Of a stretch of DNA of 64,000 nt, positions 43,916 to 52,363 are shown in pieces. Location of the stretch: contig NZ_KE332388.1 in the NCBI RefSeq assembly GCF_000409775.1, positions 959,666-1,023,665 of the forward strand, written 5' to 3'. Both the position numbers and the translations under genes were made by a program. The notes beneath the pieces are model-generated. The model saw only the letters and a list, made by a program, of their open reading frames with translations, ran no database searches and was not told the DNA's origin. The stretch comes from Litchfieldella anticariensis FP35 = DSM 16096. GTDB taxonomy: Bacteria > Pseudomonadota > Gammaproteobacteria > Pseudomonadales > Halomonadaceae. Numbering within the stretch: the first letter of the stretch is position 1; every line of letters starts with the position of its first letter.

Positions 43916-44001
43916 ATGGCGCCGAACCAGAAATGGGTCGGCGACATCACCTACCTGGCGACTGGTGAAGGCTGGCTCTACCTGACCGTGCTGATCTGCC
44001 G
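43916..44001 (+). pseudogene. IS3-family OrfB fragment beside the microcin island
   Basis: The frame reads [27 protein letters not shown], the first catalytic-Asp segment of IS3-type OrfB, then stops being recognisable where the 32-bp repeat begins. An IS3-like end sequence (CAGTGGACACCCGG) lies 40 bp upstream. It is a small remnant of a once-larger element at the island border. Confidence 0.7.
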
Positions 44002-44010
44002 ATGTCGACA

Positions 44011-44042
44011 CTGTCAACGTCACTGAAGGTTGTCCGGTTTGG
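44011..44042. repeat. 32-bp direct repeat, right copy, bordering the microcin island
   Basis: Identical to 38788-38819 and in the same orientation. Preceded by the OrfB fragment and followed after about 50 bp by host-like genes. The two copies enclose the AT-rich microcin cluster. Confidence 0.85.
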
Positions 44043-44090
44043 AGGTGCGCGGATAGTTCCCCATGGCAGGCTAAACGTTTAGGAGACGCA

Positions 44091-44456
44091 ATGATTGCCA
44101 AGCGAGAACGCGGCAAGATGGAGCGACGATTGACCGCTTCGCTGACCCACGCCTGCGAGCAAGCCAAGCCCCACCTGCCCGGCTTTTGCTGGCTGACACA
44201 CGAGGTCGATTACCAGCGCTTTCCCGAGAGCCTGGTGGTGACCTGGGTGTTCGATACCCACCCCAACCTGGCGAATGCACTCAAGGGCGATGCCAAACGA
44301 AGCATCGCCGACCTGACCGCCGAAGCCTTAGCCGAGGCCGGCCTCGATGTCGGCGACGTCTAGCGGCATCTCGATTTCGACAGCGAAGAAGCGTGCCAGC
44401 GGGAGCACGGCGGCGACTGGAAGCGCCGACTACGTACCAAGCCAACGAGGCATTGA
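44091..44456 (+). pseudogene. Small conserved hypothetical protein interrupted by an in-frame TAG
   Basis: Reads MIAKRERGKMERRLTASLTHACEQAKPHLPGFCWLTHEVDY..., then TAG at 44361-44363, and continues in the same frame as RHLDFDSEEACQREHGGDW to TGA at 44454. The total of about 121 codons fits a family of small gammaproteobacterial proteins, often mislabelled Fis-like, whose C-terminus has this FDSEExCxxEHxGxW segment. AGGAG precedes the start. It is either a nonsense mutation or a truncated functional protein. Confidence 0.7.
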
Positions 44457-44630
44457 ATGGCCAAGAAGATTGAAAGCCCATGTGTCTCGGTTTGCCAGCT
44501 AAAAGGAGGCCTGTGCACAGGCTGCGGCCGCACGGTGGAAGAGATACGCCAGTGGAAGATGAAGCGGCCGGAGAAAATGAAAACGGTGAAGCGCGCCGAT
44601 GAGCGCTTGAAGAAAATCCCGCGTGACTGA
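44457..44630 (+). CDS. DUF1289-family small zinc-ribbon-like protein
   Basis: 57 residues starting at the ATG directly after the preceding stop. Cys pattern SPCVSVCQL...GLCTGCGRT is the DUF1289 signature (four Cys, likely metal-binding), followed by EEIRQWK and a basic tail. Function is unknown for the family. Translationally linked to the interrupted gene upstream. Confidence 0.88.
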   Translation: MAKKIESPCVSVCQLKGGLCTGCGRTVEEIRQWKMKRPEKMKTVKRADERLKKIPRD

Positions 44631-44664
44631 TGCAGGTGAATGTTGAGCGGAGAGAGTGACCTGA

Positions 44665-45207
44665 ATGGACGACATAACCGAACGGGCTGCGCTGTTCAGC
44701 AGGGCCGCACATCAAGCCGTTGGGCAGCGGCGCAAGTACACCGGCGAGCCTTACTGGCGGCATCCGATGGCCGTCGCGGAGATCGTGTCGACAGTCGAGA
44801 CGGCGACAGCGGAGATGATCGCCGCCGCCCTCCTGCATGACGTGCTCGAGGATACCGGCGTGACGGCGATGGACATCGAGGAGTGCTTCGGCCAGCGGGT
44901 CGCTATTCTGGTCCAGGAGCTGACGGATCAATTCACCGATCCGGAAATCGGCAACCGCGCTCACCGCAAGGCGTTGGAGCGTGACAGGCTGGCTGAGATT
45001 TCCCCAGAGGCTCAGACCATCAAGTACGCCGACCTGATCGACAATACCGGCAGCATCGTCGCGCGAGATCCTGGCTTCGCCCGCGTCTACCTGGCCGAGA
45101 AGCGCCAACTTCTGGAAAGGATGGCAGGTGGTGATCAGGCGCTGAGGCGCAAAGCCTGGAGCGTATTGATTGAAGGCGAGGCGAAGATTCGCGGCGTTGC
45201 GCGATAA
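44665..45207 (+). CDS. HD-domain phosphohydrolase of the (p)ppGpp-hydrolase (MESH1/SpoT) type
   Basis: 180 residues. HD motifs in order: YTGEPYWRHPMAVAEIV (first His), AALLHDVLEDTGV (HD plus ED) and KYADLIDNTGSIV (distal Asp), the set found in SpoT-HD and MESH1-like small alarmone hydrolases. No synthetase domain is attached. It may degrade alarmones or related nucleotides; substrate inferred from the family. It lies just upstream of hipBA, though separated by a 185-bp regulatory gap. Confidence 0.87.
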   Translation: MDDITERAALFSRAAHQAVGQRRKYTGEPYWRHPMAVAEIVSTVETATAEMIAAALLHDVLEDTGVTAMDIEECFGQRVAILVQELTDQFTDPEIGNRAHRKALERDRLAEISPEAQTIKYADLIDNTGSIVARDPGFARVYLAEKRQLLERMAGGDQALRRKAWSVLIEGEAKIRGVAR

Positions 45208-45262
45208 TCAGCGGTAGCCACTCGAGCCCCATCGCTACCGCGCAAGAGTGACCGTGAAAAAG

Positions 45263-45376
45263 TTACCGATCGGTAATTTCTTCTGCAAATCGAGCCTTGA
45301 TCACCGTAATAATTACCGATCGGTAACTATCTAATTGCGGATCAGCAGATCCGTGCCTAGAATTACCGAACGGTAA
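45263..45376. promoter_or_regulatory. Three palindromic hipBA operators at exact 50-bp spacing
   Basis: TTACCGATCGGTAA at 45263-45276 and 45313-45326, and TTACCGAACGGTAA at 45363-45376; the last ends 16 bp before hipB. Starts are exactly 50 bp apart, so all sites face one side of the helix approximately. They are the probable binding sites of HipB for autoregulation, with looping possible. Confidence 0.85.
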
Positions 45377-45392
45377 TCACGCGCAGGTTCCC

Positions 45393-45656
45393 ATGCCTAC
45401 CAACGACTCCCCTGCTCCTCAGGCCACCACCATTCGCCACAGCGAAGACCTCGGCAGGCTGGTGCGCCAACTGCGCGCCGAGCAGGGACTATTGCAGATC
45501 GATCTGGCCGGGCTGGCCGGCACCGGGAATCGCTTTATTGTCGACCTGGAACGAGGCAAGCCGACCTTGCAGCTGCAAAAGGTGTTGGACGTGCTGGACC
45601 TGATGGGGCTCGAAGTTGTCGTGCGGCGCAAGGGTAGCAAGCGTCATGGCGAGTGA
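45393..45656 (+). CDS. hipB: HipB-like XRE-family antitoxin / repressor
   Basis: 87 residues. HTH_3 domain LGRLVRQLRAEQGLLQIDLAGLAGTGNRFIVDLERGKPTLQLQKVLDVLDLMGLEVVV by position about 20-77, as in HipB. It binds the palindromes upstream and neutralises HipA. Overlaps hipA by 11 nt. A frameshifted second copy is found at 48505-48732. Confidence 0.92.
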   Translation: MPTNDSPAPQATTIRHSEDLGRLVRQLRAEQGLLQIDLAGLAGTGNRFIVDLERGKPTLQLQKVLDVLDLMGLEVVVRRKGSKRHGE

Positions 45657-46908
45657 CGAAACCCTGGAGGTTTATCAGGGCGACAAATATGTTGGCCGGC
45701 TGCATGACGCTCAACCGCTGCGCTTCGAGTATGACCCTGCGTGGCAGGAGCGCCACCTCTCGCCCTCCCTACCCCTCTCGCAGCAGGTTCACGTTGGTGA
45801 TGAGGTGCTGGCCTACTTCGAGAATCTGCTGCCGGAAGGCGATCTGCGCCACCATCTGGAGCTTTGCCATCACACCACCACCGTTTTCGGGCTGCTGAAG
45901 GCCATCGGCGGAGACACGGCCAGTAGCTTCACCCTGCTGCCACCGGGCGAGTCACCGGCTCCGCCGCACTATCGCCCCATCAGTTGGGAGGCGCTGGAGG
46001 AACACCTGCGACATCGGGAACGAGGCCCCCTGCTCTCGCAACAGAGTGAGGAAGCCCGCATCTCACTGGCCGGCGCTCAGGACAAGCTACTACTGATGGT
46101 GCTGGAAGACGGGAGTCCCGCCATACCGGAAGGGTCGGCACCTTCCAGCCATATCCTCAAGCCGGACATCCAAGGCCTGAGAGGCGTATGGGGCTCGGCC
46201 ATCAACGAGACCTTCTGCATGCAACTGGCCGCCGAACTCGGGCTCGAGGTCGCCGGGGCCAGCTACCAGCCCGAAACACGCGCTTGCCTAGTGCGCCGCT
46301 ACGACCGCGTGCCCGACGAACAGGGCGGGCTGCGACGCTTGCACCAGCTCGACTTCTGCCAGCTTGCTGGTACACCTTCGCTGATCAAGTACGAAAGCGA
46401 CGGTGGTCCTGGCCTGGCTCGCTGCCGCGAACTCCTGCAGCAGGTCGGCACGCCGGCCAAGGACTTGCAGCGCCTGATCGGCTGGTTCTTCTTCAATCTA
46501 CTGATCGGCAACAATGACAGCCACGCCAAGAACCTCGCCATCCTCTATACCGACGAGGGGCCCCGGTTGGCGCCGTTCTACGACCTGATGAGCACGACGC
46601 TCTACAGCGGGTTCTCGCGCCGCTTCGCGTTTCGGGTCGCCGAGGAGGACCGCCCTGGCAATATCGAGCGTTCGCACCTTGAATCCTTGGCCAGGGCGAT
46701 GCGGTTCCAGCCACGCTACTTCCTTCGCCAGGGGCTCGAACTCACCGAGCAAATGCCGGCGGCCACCGACAGCACCCTCGCCACCCTCGCCACCTTGGGC
46801 GCCGAGGCCCATCAAGGCACTGAGCAAACGCTGCTGGAGAGATTACAGCAGCGACTGATGAGCAATTGCCGGAAACTGACGGTGCGGTGGGCAGTTGGGG
46901 GTAGTTGA
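45646..46908 (+). CDS. hipA: HipA-like serine/threonine kinase toxin
   Basis: 420 residues from ATG 45646. HipA kinase features are ISLAGAQDKLLLM (autophosphorylated-Ser loop region), SSHILKPD, SAINETFCMQLA, the catalytic-loop motif IGNNDSHAKNLAIL and metal-binding YDLMSTTLYSG. HipA proteins phosphorylate aminoacyl-tRNA synthetases such as GltX and halt growth until released; the target here is not known. All key motifs are intact. An N-terminal HipA_N domain (VYQGDKYVGRL) is present. Confidence 0.92.
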   Translation: MASDETLEVYQGDKYVGRLHDAQPLRFEYDPAWQERHLSPSLPLSQQVHVGDEVLAYFENLLPEGDLRHHLELCHHTTTVFGLLKAIGGDTASSFTLLPPGESPAPPHYRPISWEALEEHLRHRERGPLLSQQSEEARISLAGAQDKLLLMVLEDGSPAIPEGSAPSSHILKPDIQGLRGVWGSAINETFCMQLAAELGLEVAGASYQPETRACLVRRYDRVPDEQGGLRRLHQLDFCQLAGTPSLIKYESDGGPGLARCRELLQQVGTPAKDLQRLIGWFFFNLLIGNNDSHAKNLAILYTDEGPRLAPFYDLMSTTLYSGFSRRFAFRVAEEDRPGNIERSHLESLARAMRFQPRYFLRQGLELTEQMPAATDSTLATLATLGAEAHQGTEQTLLERLQQRLMSNCRKLTVRWAVGGS

Positions 46909-47199
46909 CCCACCAACGCATGGATCCACCACACCGTCCGTGACCAGACCATGGCGGCCATCAGTGCAACACCTACACTATCCGGTAATGCCGCGAGTAG
47001 GCCCAAGAGCCAGTCACGAATGAAAATTCCATCAAATCCCATGATGGCGGGCAAATATTCCACTTCCTGATAGAAATATAGAGTCTTGATCTTAATTATC
47101 AGCAGGTGGCCGATTTTCTGTGAAGTCCTGATAAACTCCGCGCAATGACAGGCTCTGCCCCCGGCGGAGCTTTCTGTATCCATCGGCAGGGAGATCTTC
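46909..47199. other. Intergenic stretch
   Basis: The minus strand reads a short frame with one hydrophobic segment (WLLGLLAALPDSVGVALMAAM, in two parts around 46920-47040), too short to support a gene. The rest contains the dadA promoter region. No RNA element recognised. Confidence 0.5.
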
Positions 47200-48441
47200 A
47201 TGGCCCGCAATATCATCGTTCTTGGTGCCGGCATGGTCGGCGTATCCGTGGCCTGGCATCTGGTGCGTCGCGGTCATGACGTCACGCTGGTGGACCGCCG
47301 CGAGCCGGGGCTCGAGACCTCCTTCGGCAATGCCGGCATCATCCAGCGCGAGGCGGTGCGTCCCTACGCCTTCCCCCGTGATATCGGCACCCTGCTGCGT
47401 GTGCTGCCCAACCGCGAGGTGGACATCCGCTACCGCCCCACCGGCATGATGAGCGCGGCGGGCCCGCTGCTGGACTACTGGCTGAACTCGAGCGGAAAGC
47501 GCTACGAGCGCATCGTTCGCGAGTGGGCATCGCTGATCATGCGCTGCCAGGATGCCCACGCGCCGATGATCGAGGCCGCTGGCGCCGAGGCGCTGGTGCG
47601 CAAGGGCGGCTGGCTGGAGCTTTACCGCACCCGCAAGGAGTTCGAGGAGCGCCAGAAAGAGGCCCAGGAGAACCACGAGCGCTTCGGGGTTACGTATGAG
47701 GTACTGGATGCCGAGGCGCTCTACGCCAAGGAGCCGCACCTGGGCAAGGGGCTGATCGGGGCGATCCACTGGACGCAGCCCTGGATGGTCTCGGACCCGG
47801 GCGGCCTGGTGCAGGCCTATGCCCGCAGCTTTGCCGAACAGGGTGGCCGCGTGATGCAGGCAAGCGTCGAGGAGGTGCTCCAGGTCGAAGGCGGCTGGCG
47901 AGTCAAGACCAGCGAGGGAGCCCTGGAAGCAGAGCAGGTAGTGGTGGCGATGGGCCCCTGGGCCGGAGAGCTGCTGGCGAGGCTGGGCATGAAAGTGCCG
48001 CTGTTCGTGAAGCGCGGCTACCACATGCACTACTCCGCCGAAGAGGGGGCCAAGCTCAACCACTGGGTGATGGACGCCGAAAAGGGCTTCCTGCTCGAAC
48101 CGATGCGCGCCGGGATTCGCCTGACCACCGGCGCCGAGCTAGCCGACCTGGACTCGCCGCCCCAGTACAAGCAGCTGGCCGCCGCCGAGAAGGTGGCACG
48201 CAAGCTGTTCCCGCTGGGCAAGCGTCGCGACAGCCAGCCCTGGAAAGGCGCCCGCCCCTGCCTACCCGACATGAAGCCGGTGATCGGCCCGGCTCCCGAC
48301 AAGGAAGGGCTGTGGCTCGCCTTCGGCCATGGCCATCAGGGCTTTACCCTGGGCCCGGCCACCGGCGAACTGCTCGCCCAGATGATGGATGGCGAAGAGC
48401 CCTCAGTGGATATGGCTCCGTTCCGCGTCGATCGTTTCTGA
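47200..48441 (+). CDS. DadA-like FAD-dependent D-amino-acid dehydrogenase
   Basis: 413 residues. FAD motif IIVLGAGMVGVSVAWHLVRRGHDVTLVDRR (residues 3-32), DAO fold with ETSFGNAGIIQRE and a C-terminal WKGARPCLPDMKPVIGPAP followed by GHGHQGFTLGPATGELLA. Members oxidatively deaminate D-amino acids (or similar amines) with electrons to the respiratory chain. A GC-rich terminator follows. The GGGAG upstream fits ATG 47200. Confidence 0.9.
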   Translation: MARNIIVLGAGMVGVSVAWHLVRRGHDVTLVDRREPGLETSFGNAGIIQREAVRPYAFPRDIGTLLRVLPNREVDIRYRPTGMMSAAGPLLDYWLNSSGKRYERIVREWASLIMRCQDAHAPMIEAAGAEALVRKGGWLELYRTRKEFEERQKEAQENHERFGVTYEVLDAEALYAKEPHLGKGLIGAIHWTQPWMVSDPGGLVQAYARSFAEQGGRVMQASVEEVLQVEGGWRVKTSEGALEAEQVVVAMGPWAGELLARLGMKVPLFVKRGYHMHYSAEEGAKLNHWVMDAEKGFLLEPMRAGIRLTTGAELADLDSPPQYKQLAAAEKVARKLFPLGKRRDSQPWKGARPCLPDMKPVIGPAPDKEGLWLAFGHGHQGFTLGPATGELLAQMMDGEEPSVDMAPFRVDRF

Positions 48442-48459
48442 ATGTGAGGTCAGTACGAA

Positions 48460-48487
48460 AGCGGGCGCCCTTGAGGCGCCCGCTTCA
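48460..48487 (+). terminator. Intrinsic terminator after the DadA-like gene
   Basis: AGCGGGCGCC / GGCGCCCGCT, 10-bp stem with a 5-nt loop, 18 bp after the stop codon. Only a short T-run follows, so efficiency is uncertain. Confidence 0.7.
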
Positions 48488-48504
48488 TGAAAATTCACAA
48501 CTCC

Positions 48505-48732
48505 CAACCCCCTTGGCAACCACCCTTCGTCACAGCGAAGACTTCGGCAAGCCGGTGCGTCAGCTGCGGGCCGAGCAAGGGCTATGGCAGGTCGACCTGG
48601 CCAGTCTCGCCAGCACCGGAAATCGCTTTATCGTCGACTGGAGCGGGGCAAGCCGGCACTGCAGCTGCAGGAAGTACTGGATGTGCTCGACTTGAAGAGG
48701 GCTTGAGGTCGTCGTGTGGTGCAAGGGTGCAA
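48505..48732 (+). pseudogene. Decayed second hipB
   Basis: Strongly similar at DNA level to hipB (45418-45645), including CACAGCGAAGAC and GGAAATCGCTTTAT, but with a 1-nt deletion after GTCGAC and further changes that break the frame. No start codon or operators remain. It looks like the remains of a duplicated hipBA locus. Confidence 0.8.
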
Positions 48733-48777
48733 ACACAGTGGCGTGTGCCAGGCGAATACCATTACTGCATATGTAAC

Positions 48778-49197
48778 CTAAGCGTAAAAAGCCGAGTACA
48801 GGGCTCTTTCAGGACAAAGTTTTGAAAAGAACTGCGGCGGCTGGAAGTTTTTCTCATACTCCCTCATAGTATTTAAGCAAATATCTTTACTTAATGGCTG
48901 CACATTCTTCAAGCCTATAGCTGAAACAGCGCTTCGGCCTTTTGTATACTCGTCAAACTCCTCTTTTGATATGCATATCTCTTTTCCATACTTGGTCCAC
49001 ACTTCATTTGGAGGCAATGAATCAGTAAACATAATCTCCGCCGAAAGCATAACTTTTCCAACAGGAAGAGTCACATAAACCCATAACCTAGACCCAGCCG
49101 GCAAAGTTATGCTTCTTGTTCTAAGCTCAACCGTTTTAGCCCCAGATAAAATATTATCAACATGCCTAGGCTTAATAGAAATAATTGCATCACTCAT
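48778..49197 (-). CDS. ASCH-domain protein
   Basis: 139 residues from ATG 49197. ASCH fold (RNA-binding, PUA-like): AIISIKPRHVDNILSGAKTVELRTR with the family-typical Lys and Glu-x-Arg, then SRLWVYVTLPVGKVMLSAEI. The rest is helical. The 701-residue GNAT/PIN gene overlaps it by 8 nt, so the two are co-translated. ASCH proteins act on or bind RNA and some modified nucleosides; no specific role can be assigned. Confidence 0.82.
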   Translation of the reverse strand: MSDAIISIKPRHVDNILSGAKTVELRTRSITLPAGSRLWVYVTLPVGKVMLSAEIMFTDSLPPNEVWTKYGKEICISKEEFDEYTKGRSAVSAIGLKNVQPLSKDICLNTMREYEKNFQPPQFFSKLCPERALYSAFYA

Positions 49198-51295
49198 CGA
49201 ACGCCGCCTCAATTAGAATCTTCAGCTTGGCTATACCTATTTTCTCTGGAGAAGCAAGATTTGCATTGCTGATCACTCCTAATTGTTTAGCCTGCCTGAA
49301 GGGAATTCTGCGGTCAAATTCTAAAAAGTTATCAAATGTGAAGACATGAAGCTTGCCAGACCTATCTGTCTGTGCAACCAACTCTTCGTAAGACAAAACT
49401 CCCTGCCTATCAACTTTTACAACTGCCTCATCAATAGTCACCACATCAGAATACGTTATGCGCGCAAAACCGATTATTTCTTGAATACTCTTATATCCCG
49501 AAATGTAAAAAGCAACGACTCTTCCCTTTTTGAAAAGAGAGGATTTACTGCTAGACCGGAAATATGCCTTTTCAAGCAAGAGAATTTTATCATGGCTTGG
49601 CAGAAGGGAAAGCTGGCTTGTAACATTCCCTATCAAGCCATTAGCGTAGTTTTCACGAATAGGGACAAGAACACACTCTCTCTCATAACTCAATATAAAT
49701 CTTGGTGAAATCATTGTCTCAAAATCAAACCATGATAAAACCTTGATCTGGCCAGTAGAGTCAGTAAAGTAAACCCCCGTATGCGAAAGCTCCTTTTTAG
49801 AGGGGAATTTATTTGAGATAGAAAACCCACAAAGCGATTTAATTTCTCTTGCGAATCCACCCCAGTTGTTAGAACACAAAAAAAGGCTGCAAATTATTTT
49901 GCAAAAACAGCCTTCTGCCTTGAAAAAACCTTTCCTCAGCAAAGTTTCCTCAGTAAGCACTTGTCCCTGGCCAATATACAAATCCAGCCGATAAGAAAAC
50001 CCACTTTTATATCTAAGCGCCGTTTCAAGAAAGTGATCTATGGCCGCCATGGCTTTGGGAGACGACTCGTCAACATACAAGAAAGCCATTGTTCTTTTTG
50101 TTGATTTTATTGGCTTTTGGAAAAAATACACTCCAAATAAATTACCATCTAGCCTAGCCTCATAAACTGTCCCACCATCCTCAACCGGCGAGGTCGAAAA
50201 GAGCCTATCAAAAACAACTTCTGGAGCTGAAAACTCCTGTAAAAAACTTCTTACTTCCGGCGTATCAATAGAAGCTGATAAGCTAAAATCAGAATTCATG
50301 GGGCTAGAAACATCTAACGTGTCACCATCATCAAAAATTAGCTCATCAGGAGAGATAACGGCTAAGTTAAATTTATCTTTAAGGGCGTCGCATGCCCTTA
50401 ACAAGGCTTTTTCGCGCGTAACAAATCCACCAACTCCAGATAAAACACAATACGCCAAGTGAATCAGATCAGACTCATCATTTTCCGCGGCCTTCCTATT
50501 TGGCGATCGATGTGGAAATACAATCTCCCTTAACGAATCTGCCGTACTCGGAATGTCTCCCTCAGCTTTTAACTCTGGAAATGCTTCAGCAAGCTTAAGC
50601 ACAGGATCTGTGGGAAAATTAGCAGACTGTCTCTCCAACTCTCTCTTGAACTCAGGAGTAATACAAATTGAGAATCCACCTTGGAAACCAACCTTCATGA
50701 TCCTGGTTACCTTCTCATGACCTTGTCTTTGCTTAACAATATCAAGCAGTAGATTTAAATCCAAGGCATAAACGGGGCGAATCAGAATAGGTCGACTCGG
50801 TGTCAAGCTTGAAGGATCATCAACGAGACCCCCCAATAAGTCGTTAGACTCAAGTGAGCACCCTCTTATATTAATCGTACGCTTTGTTGCTTCACCCCCT
50901 TTGACCTGCCTGTGTATAGCAAACCCTACTTTTTCCCAGAAGGTATTTGCAGGCAAGTCAGACGCCACCCTAGCTGAAATTGTATGATAGTGATTTTTCG
51001 TGGCATATTCTTTTAAATAATTAATTAAAAGCCTACCGACTCCACACCCCTTAACAGAGTCACATACGTAAATTTGAAAAACCTTAAGGGTTGGCATAGT
51101 GCCACCAAATATCAAATACCCCTTAAGATCTTTTTCCTTATTAACTGCAACCCATAGCCGTCCTTTTGACGCCATTTGCTCATATACTGAGGCGGATAAA
51201 AAACCAAAGGAATTCTTATTTTTATCTGCAATCGATGAAACCTCACCAACATAACTACAAACTTGATCATACTGTTTCAAAATAACATAATCCAT
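49190..51295 (-). CDS. Multidomain GNAT / PIN / GNAT-like / ASCH-like protein
   Basis: 701 residues. About 1-140: GNAT acetyltransferase with VKGCGVGRLLINYLKEYA as the CoA pyrophosphate loop. About 170-320: PIN-like RNase domain, first acidic in YALDLNLLLDIVK and the distal region ENDESDLIHLAYCVLSGVGGFVTREKALL (a Glu where PIN domains usually have Asp). About 350-490: a second GNAT-like fold (MAFLYVDESSPKAMAAIDHFLETAL...KGFFKAEG). About 590-700: a beta-rich segment (KKGRVVAFYISGYKSIQEIIGFARITY, TFDNFLEFDRRIPF) like ASCH/EVE. AT-rich. Followed by an ASCH gene. Such domain combinations suggest an RNA-targeting toxin or tRNA-modifying defence protein (inference). Confidence 0.72.
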   Translation of the reverse strand: MDYVILKQYDQVCSYVGEVSSIADKNKNSFGFLSASVYEQMASKGRLWVAVNKEKDLKGYLIFGGTMPTLKVFQIYVCDSVKGCGVGRLLINYLKEYATKNHYHTISARVASDLPANTFWEKVGFAIHRQVKGGEATKRTINIRGCSLESNDLLGGLVDDPSSLTPSRPILIRPVYALDLNLLLDIVKQRQGHEKVTRIMKVGFQGGFSICITPEFKRELERQSANFPTDPVLKLAEAFPELKAEGDIPSTADSLREIVFPHRSPNRKAAENDESDLIHLAYCVLSGVGGFVTREKALLRACDALKDKFNLAVISPDELIFDDGDTLDVSSPMNSDFSLSASIDTPEVRSFLQEFSAPEVVFDRLFSTSPVEDGGTVYEARLDGNLFGVYFFQKPIKSTKRTMAFLYVDESSPKAMAAIDHFLETALRYKSGFSYRLDLYIGQGQVLTEETLLRKGFFKAEGCFCKIICSLFLCSNNWGGFAREIKSLCGFSISNKFPSKKELSHTGVYFTDSTGQIKVLSWFDFETMISPRFILSYERECVLVPIRENYANGLIGNVTSQLSLLPSHDKILLLEKAYFRSSSKSSLFKKGRVVAFYISGYKSIQEIIGFARITYSDVVTIDEAVVKVDRQGVLSYEELVAQTDRSGKLHVFTFDNFLEFDRRIPFRQAKQLGVISNANLASPEKIGIAKLKILIEAAFDE

Positions 51296-51435
51296 GCCCC
51301 CTCCTAAAAAGGATCACTAAAAATAACTTCAACTTTTACTACTTAAACACATAGTTTTACCGTGTCATTAATAGACAACTACTCTTCAGACTTTGAGAAA
51401 GTCGCTCATGGTCAGGTCAAGGTATTCAGCGCTGG

Positions 51436-51515
51436 TGTTCCCCCAAAGAAATGGAAACGCACCATCAGCTAATTTATTCGAATTCTATCGGGCTCCGGTA
51501 ACCAAGGCCACTGTG
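51436..51515 (-). pseudogene. IS3 end fragment
   Basis: Degenerate copy of the orfB end and terminus of the IS3 element at 54167-55433, same orientation: TGTTCCCCCAAAGAAATGGA against TGCTCCCCCAAAAAAATGGA, and CCAAGGCCACTGTG in both at the same spacing. It lies just past the end of the TIGR02391-like gene, where an attC would be expected. Confidence 0.7.
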
Positions 51516-51566
51516 AAGGCGATGGTTATTATAAAAGCCATCAATACAGCACCTGATTTGGCATTG

Positions 51567-52142
51567 TTAAGGCTCATGTGCCTCGGCAGCGCGGCGCGTC
51601 AGCAGCGAAGCAAAGATGAGATACTGTGCTGCCTTCTCATCCGTTAAATCGTGCTGCAAGCTATGTGCTTTTGGGTTGCGTATCCCTATATATGCACCTT
51701 GATATATATGCAAAAATCCGGCCTGATCGTTTCTGCCAGATCCTGCCTCAATCTCGCTCAAGATCAGCCGAGGTTTTTTAACCGAGAACACCTGGCCGAC
51801 CAGTTTGGCACCATCCATGTCCAATCCGGTTCTCGCTCTAATTAGGTCAAAAACGGCAGTAAAGGCATTGAGTGCGGCATCGCGCAGGTGACCCACTCGA
51901 TATTGCTGATAGGCATGCTCGAATATTACTGGGTACAGCAAATTTTCGAAGCCGAGATAGTCCGGTTGCTCTTGGCTCTCCAGCAGGTGCTGCTCCGCCA
52001 TATTCTCTATTTGCGGAAGGTCACGATTAAGGATCTCGTCGTAATCATGTGGATCACCGAACCCGATATGGCGCCCGAGATATCAAGCCCGGTTGGGTCG
52101 TAGTGCTCTTCCCACAGGCGGCGAAGGTTAGCGTAATCCATT
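51567..52142 (-). pseudogene. TIGR02391-like protein gene with one frameshift
   Basis: The first frame gives MDYANLRRLWEEHYDPTGLDISGA, and the rest continues one frame over as HIGFGDPHDYDEILNRDLPQ..., then MAEQHLLESQEQPDYLGFENLLYPVIFEHAYQQ... and RNPKAHSLQHDLTDEKAAQYLIFASLL. The shift is near 52073-52080, around GGGCGCC. Joined, it is about 190 residues, the full family length with the conserved GIRNPKAH segment. Function unknown; the family is seen in abortive-infection contexts. It is either inactivated or a sequencing/recoding event. The stop lies in CCTTAACAATGC, like the cassette ends beside it. Confidence 0.72.
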
Positions 52143-52290
52143 TTCAGGTACCCCATTGATTACTTTGGCAGCACCAGTATCATCTGCTTTATGAGCGGCT
52201 GCTGCGTCGAAAGACTTCTTCCTTATCTCTCGTAACACTCGATTTACTTTCAAGTACTATCCGATCACTAGAACAACCTCATGTCTTGAG

Positions 52291-52363
52291 CCCTAACGTC
52301 GTGCATAACGGCGAGCGAGTCCGGAGAAGGCCGAAGGCCGTAGCGAGTTGGTACACTTTGTCA
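52291..52363 (-). repeat. attC-like site after the HEPN-like gene (weak)
   Basis: On the minus strand it starts with the stop-containing TGACAAAGTG and contains a central GGCCTTCGGCC hairpin. It ends with GTTATGC (52303-52309) or GTTAGGG (52291-52297). Size and layout resemble an integron attC, but the first box is imperfect. Confidence 0.5.
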
